Below are positions 1 through 8,680 of a stretch of 35,269 bases of DNA, in pieces. Positions within the stretch are counted from its first letter, which is position 1. Each line of letters begins with the position of its first letter. The translations under genes and the position numbers were made by a program. This DNA is from Thermomicrobiales bacterium (GTDB lineage Bacteria > Chloroflexota > Chloroflexia > Thermomicrobiales > UBA6265): the NCBI GenBank assembly GCA_025928015.1, contig JAICKJ010000005.1, positions 1-35,269 of the forward strand, given 5' to 3'. Below the pieces are notes generated by a model that made no database searches, was not told where the DNA came from, and saw only the letters and a list, made by a program, of their open reading frames with translations.

Positions 1-375
1 CCGAGACCGAACCCGACTTCCAGCCGGCCGCCGGTCAGGTGGTCGAGCATGGCCAGCTCCTCGGCAAGCTGCACCGGCACGCGGATCGGCAGCGTGTAGC
101 CGAGGGCGCCGAGACGCATCCTCGGCGCGCGTTGCGCGGCGGCCGCCAGCCAGGTCGACGCCGAGGGGATGACGTGGGTGGCGAGGAAATGGCGCTCGGC
201 GGTGAAGGCGATGTCGAATCCCAGCTCGTCCGCCAGCGCCAGATCCTCCAGCCGCCGGACGTACATCTCGCCCGGGCTCTCCCTCAGCACCGGATCGACC
301 TGCATGATGTCGAACAGGCCAAGGTGCAACGGCCGGCCCGGTGGCGCGGACGTGGTTCCGTCGTGCTCGCTCAAC
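1..375 (-). CDS. LLM-class (luciferase-like) flavin-dependent oxidoreductase, 3' part truncated by window edge
   Basis: Reverse-strand translation from TTG at 375: LSEHDGTTSAPPGRPLHLGLFDIMQVDPVLRESPGEMYVRRLEDLALADELGFDIAFTAERHFLATHVIPSASTWLAAAAQRAPRMRLGALGYTLPIRVPVQLAEELAMLDHLTGGRLEVGFGLG; typical luciferase-like N-terminus (AERHF, LDHLTGGRLEVGFG). Confidence 0.85.
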
Positions 376-444
376 GCTGGAAACTCCTCACAGGATTCAG
401 AAAATCGACGCCTTGAGTGTGCCGCGCCCGCCCGCCACAAAGTA

Positions 445-474
445 AACAGCCGGCCCCGCGTGGGACCGGCTGTT
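445..474 (-). terminator. Terminator-like hairpin between short ORF and LLM oxidoreductase
   Basis: AACAGCCGG-c-CCC gcgt GGG-a-CCGGCTGTT stem; on the minus strand followed by TTTACTTT. Confidence 0.55.
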
Positions 475-504
475 CTTCGCTGGGCATCACGGCAAGCCGC
501 TGCG

Positions 505-555
505 CTAGGCGCAAACAACCTCCACCGTGATGCCCGTCGACATGTGACTACTCAT
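505..555 (-). CDS. Short ORF (16 aa, MSSHMSTGITVEVVCA), putative leader peptide
   Basis: ATG 555-553, TAG 507-505; preceded by AAAGGAGGTGATGCCC (strong SD about 8 nt from ATG); promoter-like TTGACG-18-TACTGT upstream. Confidence 0.5.
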   Translation of the reverse strand: MSSHMSTGITVEVVCA

Positions 556-627
556 GGGCATCACCTCCTTTACCCTATCCGGTTAGGAGTCGTGCGGTAC
601 AACCAGGCGGTTCCCGATTGCACCCGC

Positions 628-657
628 ACAGTAGCACGCCGTGTATCGACCCGTCAA
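628..657 (-). promoter_or_regulatory. Sigma70/SigA-like promoter for short ORF / LLM oxidoreductase
   Basis: Minus strand TTGACG (657-652), 18-nt spacer, TACTGT (633-628). Confidence 0.45.
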
Positions 658-676
658 TGATCGATCGCGGTGTCCG

Positions 677-1549
677 TCAATCCAGCCGTTCATCGATCGC
701 GTCCCTGAGCTGCTCGTACATGTCGGCGCGGAGGTCGCGGAGGACCGGGAAGAACGGGCGGAAGCGGTGGGTTTGGGCGTAGTCGACCTCGCCCACGACC
801 AGCGCCTCCACGTCGTACGGCGCCTGGCTGACGACCGGCGCGCCCGGCACCTTCGTCTCGCGGTCACCCGGGCCGATCAGGCGGCTGCCACCCCAGTAGT
901 GGGTGCCGCCCTCGTCGCCGGCCAGGTTGCAGTAGGCGAACCAGACGGTGTTCTCCATCGCCCGCGCCTGCACCAGCGGCTCGAAGATCGGCCGCTCGAA
1001 GGCCGGCGATCCTGATATGCCGACCAGCAGGTCGGCCCCTTTCAGCACCAGCAGCCGCGCCAGCTCCGGATAGAAAATGTCGTAGCAGACGAGCAGGCCG
1101 ATCCGGCCGATCGGCGTGTCGAAGATCGGGCTGCGCGTGCCGGCGCGGAAGAAGCGCCGGTCCGGGAAGGCGCCTGCGCCGCCCTCGTCGGTCGCGTGGC
1201 CGGGCAGGGTGTGCTTGCGCCAGGTGCCGATGTGCCCGTTCGGCCCGATCAACACCGCCGCGTTGTAGATCACCCCGGCCAGCCCGCGCTCCGGCATCCC
1301 GATGACGACGTGCTGGCCCAGCTCGTTCGCGACGGCCGCGATGCGGTCGGTGGCCGGACCCGGCACTTCCTCGGCGACATCGAAAAAGCGGTCCCCGCAG
1401 GCGTACCCGCTCAGCGACAGCTCGGGAAAGACGACCAGATCGGCGCGTTGCTCCGCCGCCCGGCGGATGAAAGCGGTCATGGTGGCGAGATTCGCCTCAA
1501 TGTCCGCCGTCGCGGGCGTCACCTGCGCCAGTGCCACGTTGATCTTCAT
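677..1549 (-). CDS. Carbon-nitrogen hydrolase (nitrilase superfamily)
   Basis: MKINVALAQVTPATADIEANL...VVFPELSLSGY...W.KHTLP...GLLVCYDIFYPELARLLVLKGADLL: Glu/Lys/Cys nitrilase motifs. Start placed at ATG 1549 (GGGAGG SD), GTG 1555 possible. Confidence 0.9.
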   Translation of the reverse strand: MKINVALAQVTPATADIEANLATMTAFIRRAAEQRADLVVFPELSLSGYACGDRFFDVAEEVPGPATDRIAAVANELGQHVVIGMPERGLAGVIYNAAVLIGPNGHIGTWRKHTLPGHATDEGGAGAFPDRRFFRAGTRSPIFDTPIGRIGLLVCYDIFYPELARLLVLKGADLLVGISGSPAFERPIFEPLVQARAMENTVWFAYCNLAGDEGGTHYWGGSRLIGPGDRETKVPGAPVVSQAPYDVEALVVGEVDYAQTHRFRPFFPVLRDLRADMYEQLRDAIDERLD

Positions 1550-1587
1550 CGGCACCGCCTCCCTTGGAGGAAGCCGCTCGCCGGATC

Positions 1588-1723
1588 GTCATTCTGAGGT
1601 CGAAGACCGAAGAATCCCCGCGCGAAGCGCCATTCCCGACATAAGACACGTCATCTATCGGCACCGTCGCCCGCTGGGGCGGACCGGCTTCGCCGGGGGA
1701 TGCTTCCCGGTGGTCAGCATGAC
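1588..1723. repeat. MITE/REP-like intergenic repeat (GTCATTCTGAG family), copy 1
   Basis: Starts GTCATTCTGAGG, inner GAAGAATCCCCG; its reverse complement aligns with 27663-27805 over both ends. Confidence 0.75.
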
Positions 1724-1760
1724 GGCGTGTGGTAGCGCGATCTCCACCGCGGACGTCCTC

Positions 1761-2816
1761 CTAATCGCGGCAGAAGAGGACGGAGACCGGCGCCGGGATA
1801 TCGAGCTTCGTGCCGGTCGGCGTCAGCTCGCCGGTCGCCGCGTTCCGGCTGAAGACGACGAGGTTCCCGCTCTTCTGGTTGACGACAATCATCCAGTGGC
1901 CGGTCGGATCGAGGTTGAACCCGCGTGGCCAGTCGCCTTCGGATGAGACGAAGCTGGGCGCCCCGAGATCGCCCGTCTCCTGGTCGACCGGGAAGATGGC
2001 GATGCTGTCGTGGCCGCGATTCGAGGAGTAGACGAAGCGGCCGTTCGGCGAGACGACGATGTGCGCGGGGTAGTTTGTCCCGTGGAAATCATCCGGGATC
2101 GACCGGACCGTCTGCCGCCGGGTCAGCTCGCCCTGGTCGTGATCCCACGTGTAGACATCGACGGTCGAATCAAGCTCGTTCGCGCAGTAGAGCGTGCCCT
2201 CCCCGGGCGCGAACGCGAAATGGCGCGGCCCCGCCCCCGGTTGCGCATCGACCTTCGAATGGGGAATCAGCCTGCCGGTGCCTTCATCGAAGAGCGAGAC
2301 CAGGATCTGGTTCGTGCCCAGATCGGCCGAGAGGACGAAGCGGCGGTCGGGCGACGACGCGATCATGTGCGCGTGCGGCCCGTCCTGCCGCTCCGGATTC
2401 TGCCCCTTGCCCTCGTGCTGGAGGACGCTGCTCGCCGGCGAGACCGCCCCTTCAGCGGAGACCGGAAACGCCGCGACGTTCCCGCTCTGATAGTTGGCGA
2501 CCAGCGCATAGTGCCCGGAGGCGACGGCGCTGATGTAGCACGGCGCCGAGCCGTGGGTCGACTGCTGGTTGCGGTAGGTCAGCCTGCCGGTGGCCGGATC
2601 GCGGTCGAACGACTGGATTTGCCCATCATCCAGCTCACAGACGGCGAAGAGATTCCGCTGCGACGGATTGGCGGCCAGAAACGATGGATTGACGACGTGA
2701 TCGGTCACGATCTCCAGCGGCGTCAGCTCACCGCTCCGCTCGTCGAACTCGAAGCTGTAGATGCCTTTGGCGTCACCCAGCTTCCCGTCGGTGTAGGTGC
2801 CGATATACAAGTACAT
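1761..2816 (-). CDS. Lactonase family protein (6-phosphogluconolactonase-type beta-propeller)
   Basis: MYLYIGTYTDGKLGDAKGIYSFEFDERSGELTPL...NPSFLAANPSQRNLFAVCEL...GPHAHM...GAGPRHFAF...: hallmark lactonase (PF10282-like) repeats. Confidence 0.9.
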   Translation of the reverse strand: MYLYIGTYTDGKLGDAKGIYSFEFDERSGELTPLEIVTDHVVNPSFLAANPSQRNLFAVCELDDGQIQSFDRDPATGRLTYRNQQSTHGSAPCYISAVASGHYALVANYQSGNVAAFPVSAEGAVSPASSVLQHEGKGQNPERQDGPHAHMIASSPDRRFVLSADLGTNQILVSLFDEGTGRLIPHSKVDAQPGAGPRHFAFAPGEGTLYCANELDSTVDVYTWDHDQGELTRRQTVRSIPDDFHGTNYPAHIVVSPNGRFVYSSNRGHDSIAIFPVDQETGDLGAPSFVSSEGDWPRGFNLDPTGHWMIVVNQKSGNLVVFSRNAATGELTPTGTKLDIPAPVSVLFCRD

Positions 2817-2889
2817 TGACCTCTATTCCCCTTCCCCATGCACAAACGAGAGCGGCGCTGCCCGGGTGGACAGCGCGCGATTCACCGGT

Positions 2890-3753
2890 TTACCGACCAG
2901 TGGCCGAGCCCGCCAGCGCGGCGTCCGGCCAGACGTATCGGTCCGGCATCCGGTTGGCGAGTGACGGCACCTGCGCCCGCACCCGCCGCAGGTAGGCGAG
3001 GTCGAGCGTCGCCGAGATGACGGCCGGCTGGTCCGGCGCCGTGGCGAGTACCGTCCCCCACGGATCGACGACCATCGTGCGGCCGTTGCACCAAAGCCCG
3101 CCGGAGTGCTGCCCGACCTGGTCCGGCGCGACGACGTAGACCGTGTTCTCGATCGCCCGCGCCCGCAGCAACGTCTCCCAGTGGTCGCGGCCGGTCCGCA
3201 TCGTGAACGCGGCCGGCACGGCGATGACCTCGGCGCCGCGCAGCGCGAGGATACGGTAGAGCTCGGGGAAGCGGAGATCGTAGCAGATCGTGAGCCCGAG
3301 CCGCACACCGTCGATCTCGACCGTCACGATCTCGTCGCCCGGCGCCGTGGTCGCCGACTCGCGGTAGGACTCATTCCCGGCCAGATCGATGTCGAACATG
3401 TGGATCTTGCGGTAGGTCGCGATGATCTCGCCCGCCGGATCGAAGACGACGGTCGTGTTGAAGCTGCGCGGCTCGCCCTCGGCCCGTTCCAGGAAGCTGC
3501 CGGCGTGCAGGTACACGCCGTGCCGGCGGGCGCGTTCGGCCAGCGTCGCCGTCAGCTGCCCCGGCACGGGCTCCGCCACGGCGGCCGCGCCGCTGTCCGG
3601 CCCCATGTAGGTCCAGACCTCGGGCAGCATGATCAGGCGGGCGCCGGTCGCGGCGGCCTGATCGATCGCCGCCAGCGCGGCGGCGATATTGGCGTCCTTG
3701 TCGTCACCGGGATTGAGCTGGACGAGCGCGACGTTGAGCAGATCGGCGGTCAT
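2890..3753 (-). CDS. Carbon-nitrogen hydrolase (nitrilase superfamily, Nit-like amidase)
   Basis: MTADLLNVALVQLNPGDDKDANIAAALAAIDQAAATGARLIMLPEVWTYMG...YRKIHMFDID...LTICYDLRFPELYRILALRGAEVI: catalytic Glu/Lys/Cys. Confidence 0.92.
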   Translation of the reverse strand: MTADLLNVALVQLNPGDDKDANIAAALAAIDQAAATGARLIMLPEVWTYMGPDSGAAAVAEPVPGQLTATLAERARRHGVYLHAGSFLERAEGEPRSFNTTVVFDPAGEIIATYRKIHMFDIDLAGNESYRESATTAPGDEIVTVEIDGVRLGLTICYDLRFPELYRILALRGAEVIAVPAAFTMRTGRDHWETLLRARAIENTVYVVAPDQVGQHSGGLWCNGRTMVVDPWGTVLATAPDQPAVISATLDLAYLRRVRAQVPSLANRMPDRYVWPDAALAGSATGR

Positions 3754-3921
3754 GGGAACACATCCTTTGCGCATCGACACCGGGCCACTGGCGGCATGTC
3801 ACGCGCAGCCCGGCGCCCGTGCCGTGATCTTAGCATCAGCCGGATCGGAGCGGTGACGCGGCGTTACCACCGCCCGGCGAAGTCACCGACTCCCTTGATC
3901 CGCTTCAGCTCGGCCAGTGCT

Positions 3922-4332
<411 letters not shown>

Positions 4333-4347
4333 AGGAGTGTTCCCGCG

Positions 4348-4569
4348 TCAGCCCATCGCGCCGCGGATGGTGATCGCCACGCAGGCGAAGAGCACCAGGA
4401 CGATCAGGATGACGATGATCGCCAGGCAGGAGCGCGACGCCGAGGCGAGATCACCGGCATTGACGGGCGGCTCGCCGTCCGGCGGTGGTGCCGCCTCGTG
4501 GTGACTCGCCGGCACGACGATCTTGCCGGTCGGACGCTCGGGCCGTTTTATTGGTTCGTGTTCGCTCAT
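4348..4569 (-). CDS. Small single-TM hypothetical protein (73 aa)
   Basis: MSEHEPIKRPERPTGKIVV...ASRSCLAIIVILIVLVLFACVAITIRGAMG; ATG overlaps the TGA of the upstream CDP-alcohol transferase (ATGA), suggesting coupling. Confidence 0.65.
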   Translation of the reverse strand: MSEHEPIKRPERPTGKIVVPASHHEAAPPPDGEPPVNAGDLASASRSCLAIIVILIVLVLFACVAITIRGAMG

Positions 4570-5288
4570 GAGGACCTTCGCGACCGTTTGTCGCCCGTCT
4601 TGCGCGCGCCGGCCCGTCCGCGCTGATGGTTGGTGGAAGTCGTGGGCTGCCGCGCTGAAGCTGTTTTGCCGACCGGCTTGGCCGGCGTCGCGCGGATGTT
4701 GCCGGGATCGGCCCGCGAGAGTCGCCAGACGTGGTAGATGCGGGTGAAGGCCGTGATATGCGTCGCGACGGCGAGGATCCAGAGCGCCCACAGCGGTTCG
4801 TTGATGATCAGACAGATCGCCAGCAGCCCGACTCGCTCCGGCCGGGCGACGAGCCCGACCGAGGCGCCGTAGCCAACCGCCTCGGCCCGCGCCCGCGCAT
4901 AGCTGATCATGAGCGCGCCGGTCGCCGCGATCACCGTCAGCATCGCGCCGATGTGGTCATCCCCGGTCTGGTTCAGATAATAAAGCAACCCAATGTAGAC
5001 GACGATCTCGGAGTAGCGGTCGAGCGTCGAATCGAGGAAGCCGCCGAACTTCGACATCTGGTTCGTCGCCCGGGCGACCGCCCCGTCGACCATGTCGAAG
5101 GCGCTGGCGATGATCAGGAAGATGCCGCCCCAGCGCGGGTGCCCCGACGCGATCACCGCCGCCACGCCGATGTTCAACAGCAACCCAATGATCGTGAACA
5201 TGTTCGGGCTGATGCGCGACTTCGCCAGCCACGCGCCCACGTGGAGCATGTAGTGTCGGACCCACTGTCCAACGCGCTCAGAAATCAC
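4566..5288 (-). CDS. CDP-alcohol phosphatidyltransferase
   Basis: DMVDGAVARATNQMSKFGGFLDSTLDRYSE = DGxxAR(8)GxxxDxxxD CDP-OH motif; several TM segments. Confidence 0.92.
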   Translation of the reverse strand: MISERVGQWVRHYMLHVGAWLAKSRISPNMFTIIGLLLNIGVAAVIASGHPRWGGIFLIIASAFDMVDGAVARATNQMSKFGGFLDSTLDRYSEIVVYIGLLYYLNQTGDDHIGAMLTVIAATGALMISYARARAEAVGYGASVGLVARPERVGLLAICLIINEPLWALWILAVATHITAFTRIYHVWRLSRADPGNIRATPAKPVGKTASARQPTTSTNHQRGRAGARKTGDKRSRRSS

Positions 5289-5317
5289 CGCGCTCTCCCC
5301 AGAAACCCCACGTGCGC

Positions 5318-6463
5318 CTAGACCAGCTCCTGACGCCAGGCGGCCCGCTTGGCGACCTCCGCGGCGCGGCCATAAACCTCCAGCACCTGCTGCGCCACCC
5401 GTGGCCAGGCGAACCGCTGCGCCGAGACCCGCCCATTCTGCCCCAACCGCGCCCGCAGCTCGCGGTCCGCGAGCACGCGCACCAGCGCAAGGGCGAGCGC
5501 CTGCGGGTCCTTCGGCTCGACCAGCAGGCCGTCGTGACCGGCGCGGACCACGCTGGCGTAGCCGGGAATGTCGGTCGCCACGACCGGCTTGCCGGCGGCC
5601 ATCGACTCGGCGAGGATGTAGCCAAAACTCTCGTTGCCGGTCGACGGTGCGCAGACGACGTCACAGCTCGCATAGTATCGCGCTTTGTCCTCCAGCGACA
5701 CGAACCCCTTGAACTCCACATCCCCCACGCCGTACTGCTCCATCGGGTGGTCGAACTTCTCCGGCCGGCCCGAGCCGATGACCACAAGCCGCGCGTGCGG
5801 GAACTGCTGCCGCACCAGTGGCATCGCCCGCAACAGGTATTTGAACCCCTTGCGCGACTCCTCGAAGCGGCCCACGAAGAGGACGCGGGGGATCGAATCC
5901 TCCGCCCAGGGGAAGGGCGCGACCCGCTCGTCGTACCGGTCGACGTCGATCCCGTTCGGGATGATGTCGTACGCCCCCTCGAAATACTGGGCGACGAACT
6001 CCCGCGCCGGCACGGAGACGGCGATCCGGCCGTCGAGCCGGCCAAGCACGAAGGACATGTAGGGCTTGAACGCCGTGTACCAGGGCTGCGAGCCGCTGTA
6101 GGCGTGGAAGGTGGCGACGTTCACCGCCTTCGAGTTGAGCAGCACCATGTAGGGCAGCACCGGCATCAGTGGCTCGTGCAGGTGGACAACATCGAACTGC
6201 TCGCGCCGCATGATCGCCTTCACATCGGCGTAGAGCGTGACGTCGAAGGTCAGGCGCATCCGGCTGCCGTTGCCGGGGATCGTGATCGTGCGGCCGATGC
6301 CGTAGTAGTGGTCGTGGACCTCCAGCCCGCCACGCGGTCCCCGGGGCGCCATCACGGTCACGTCGTGGCCCAGGCGGATGAACTGGTCCCGCAGATGCAC
6401 GACGTGCTCCGAGACGCCTCCGGGTTGCTGCAAGCTGTAGGGTGACACGAGCGCGATCTTCAC
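5318..6463 (-). CDS. Glycosyltransferase family 4, PimA-like
   Basis: MKIALVSPYSLQQPGGVSEHVVHLRDQFIRLGHDVTVMAP...PNGIDVDRY...VLFVGRFEESRKGFKYLLRAMPLV...ESFGYILAESMAAGKPVVATDIPGYASVV. Confidence 0.93.
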   Translation of the reverse strand: MKIALVSPYSLQQPGGVSEHVVHLRDQFIRLGHDVTVMAPRGPRGGLEVHDHYYGIGRTITIPGNGSRMRLTFDVTLYADVKAIMRREQFDVVHLHEPLMPVLPYMVLLNSKAVNVATFHAYSGSQPWYTAFKPYMSFVLGRLDGRIAVSVPAREFVAQYFEGAYDIIPNGIDVDRYDERVAPFPWAEDSIPRVLFVGRFEESRKGFKYLLRAMPLVRQQFPHARLVVIGSGRPEKFDHPMEQYGVGDVEFKGFVSLEDKARYYASCDVVCAPSTGNESFGYILAESMAAGKPVVATDIPGYASVVRAGHDGLLVEPKDPQALALALVRVLADRELRARLGQNGRVSAQRFAWPRVAQQVLEVYGRAAEVAKRAAWRQELV

Positions 6464-6500
6464 GCCGGAATCCTAGCAAAGTCGCGCCAACGCCGGCGCC

Positions 6501-7487
6501 TCAGGCGGCGACCTCCGGGTTCCGGCGGCCGGAGCGCAAGCGGGGCCAGCCTTTGAGCCGCATCAGCACCAGTCCGAACAGCACCAACGCGCCGCCCGCG
6601 AGTTTCGCTACCCCGAACTCCTCGCCGTAGAAGAGCACCGAGAGAATCCCGCTAAAGACCGGCACGATCAGCTCGACGCTCGTCGCGATCTCGACGCCCC
6701 GGCGGTGCGCCGCCCAGTTCCAGAGAATATAGGCGACGTAGACCGGCAACACCGCCATGTAGAGCAGGATGAGCCACGCGCCCAGGTCCACCGCGCCCCA
6801 GTCCTGGCGGAACGCGCTCGGCGCCGAGACGAGCAGCAGCAGACCGCCGCCCGCCAGCACGCTGTACGCCGAGACGGTCTCCGCCGGGTAGCGGCCGACG
6901 ATGCGCCGGTTGAGGATGCCGTAGAGCGCGAAGGAGAGGGCGGAGCCGAGACTGAGCAGGTCGCCCAGCCAGGTGCCACCGCCGCGCTGGCCGGTCAGGA
7001 AGAGGATGACCCCGCCGATCGCCACGACGACGCCAAACCAGGCGAATGACGATGGCCGCTCGCCCATCAGCCGGAGAAGGATGAGGGTGAAGAGCGGCAT
7101 CATGGAGATGAGCAGCGAGCTGGCGAAGGGCGAGGTTCGGTCGAGACCGAGCACGAAGCCGAGCTGGTAGAAGAAGTACCCACAGCTCCCGGCGAGAAGG
7201 AACCAGATGGCATCCGCCCGCGCGATCCGCCAATAGCGGGCCGGATCATTCCGGCCCCGCCAGGCGAGCACCCCGAAGGCCAGCAGGATGATGAGCAGAA
7301 ACCGCAGGAAGGCGAAAGCCAGCGGCGTCATCTGGGTGAAGAGGTCTTTGGTGAGAATGAACGTCGACGCCCACAGGAGCATCACGGTCAGCAACGCCAG
7401 TTCGGGCAGCGCCGCGCCGATCAGGCTCGCTGGTTGTGTGGCGGGCTGCGCGTGCGCGGCTCCGGTCGACTCCTCAGTGGCAGTCAC
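6501..7487 (-). CDS. EamA/DMT-family transporter
   Basis: About 10 hydrophobic segments; LLWASTFILTKDLFTQMTPLAFAFLRFLLI typical EamA start. Confidence 0.9.
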   Translation of the reverse strand: MTATEESTGAAHAQPATQPASLIGAALPELALLTVMLLWASTFILTKDLFTQMTPLAFAFLRFLLIILLAFGVLAWRGRNDPARYWRIARADAIWFLLAGSCGYFFYQLGFVLGLDRTSPFASSLLISMMPLFTLILLRLMGERPSSFAWFGVVVAIGGVILFLTGQRGGGTWLGDLLSLGSALSFALYGILNRRIVGRYPAETVSAYSVLAGGGLLLLVSAPSAFRQDWGAVDLGAWLILLYMAVLPVYVAYILWNWAAHRRGVEIATSVELIVPVFSGILSVLFYGEEFGVAKLAGGALVLFGLVLMRLKGWPRLRSGRRNPEVAA

Positions 7488-7514
7488 CGTGTTTCCCGAC
7501 CGGTCCCATGCCGG

Positions 7515-8054
7515 TTAGACCAGCCCGGCAAGCTGATCCTCCAGCCAGGCGCGACGTGCCGGCACGTCCCGATCCGATTCCAGATAGCGCACCCAGGCGT
7601 CGCGCTCGTGCCAGGCGGGTGCCAGCTCCCAGGCGCACATCACTGGGCTGTGCGTGCCTCGCTCCGCCGGCGTGAACGGGTCATTCGTCGCGGCGTCGCG
7701 CGTGTAGACCGAGATCCACATCTCCTGGTGCGCCCGCCAGCTCGCGACCACGACGAAATCGAGCTCCTCCGAATGGTGAATCACCACGAACCCCATGCCA
7801 TAGGGAAAATCAAAATGGCCTGCCGCCAGCTCGCTGGCGACGAGCGCCCGCGCCGTCGCCTCCAGCTCCGGCGTCAGCGGCGCATGCGCCAGCGCGACCG
7901 CCGCCCACTTGAGCACCGCGCCGCCCACCGCCTGTGGCGCCAGGGGCGTCACAAGCCGCTGGTGATGACGGTAGCTGACCGGGACGTCGCCGATCGCGGC
8001 GAGCTGAGCATCGGAGATCGTCGAGGTCGATGGATCGGCGGAAGAAGACGCCAT
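7515..8054 (-). CDS. Hypothetical protein (179 aa)
   Basis: MASSSADPSTSTISDAQLAAIGDVPVSYRHHQRLVTPLAPQAVGG...; codon usage consistent, no family recognised. Confidence 0.7.
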   Translation of the reverse strand: MASSSADPSTSTISDAQLAAIGDVPVSYRHHQRLVTPLAPQAVGGAVLKWAAVALAHAPLTPELEATARALVASELAAGHFDFPYGMGFVVIHHSEELDFVVVASWRAHQEMWISVYTRDAATNDPFTPAERGTHSPVMCAWELAPAWHERDAWVRYLESDRDVPARRAWLEDQLAGLV

Positions 8055-8206
8055 CTGTCACTCCTCTGTCGGTTCACGACCAGCATCCAGGCAACAATGG
8101 TGACAGGCCAGCACAATTCGCGCTCCCACGATCCAGGAAGCGAGGGCGCATCATGCAGACCGGGTCTCCGCGATCATATCAGGCTGGGCGGCTGTCGCGC
8201 ACCGCG

Positions 8207-8563
8207 TTACGGGTTCTCGCGCTGGGCCGGCTGCTGCCAGGGCCAGCGACCCTCGATCTCCAGCTCCAGCTCGAGACTGAGGAACGTCCGGATGCCGACG
8301 ATGATCGCCAGGACGCCGACCGAGCGGAAGGTGGGATCGGTCGCGACGGTGCGGATGATGTCGCCCGCGACGAGGAATTCCAGGCCGAGGAGGATGGCCC
8401 GACCGATCGAGCGGCGAAAGGCCGTGTAGGCGGGCGGCGTCGCCGGGATACGCCAAGTGAACATGAAGCGGATGGTCGCCAGGACGACGCCGATAACGAC
8501 GATCGCGACCCCCGCGCCATCGAGCACCTTCCCCGCCCATTCGACCGCCGTCCGGAAATCCAT
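8207..8563 (-). CDS. DUF1622 family membrane protein
   Basis: MDFRTAVEWAGKVLDGAGVAIVVIGVVLATIRFM...IGRAILLGLEFLVAGDIIRTVATDPTFRSVGVLAIIVGIRTFLSLELELEIEGRWPW. Confidence 0.88.
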   Translation of the reverse strand: MDFRTAVEWAGKVLDGAGVAIVVIGVVLATIRFMFTWRIPATPPAYTAFRRSIGRAILLGLEFLVAGDIIRTVATDPTFRSVGVLAIIVGIRTFLSLELELEIEGRWPWQQPAQRENP

Positions 8564-8680
8564 GCCTCCCTCACCCGCTCACCGAATCGGTTGCGATGAT
8601 TCCCATCGCAACACAAGCTCCGGGTCGTGCAGGGACCATGCCAGCGGGCGATGGAGTGCGGCAAATGGGGGTGTGGAACA

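Noticed and set aside
505-555. Mycofactocin or PQQ-type precursor for the 16-aa ORF
   Set aside because: Sequence does not match the MftA C-terminus (xDGxCGVY) or the PqqA Glu/Tyr pattern, and no maturase gene is adjacent.
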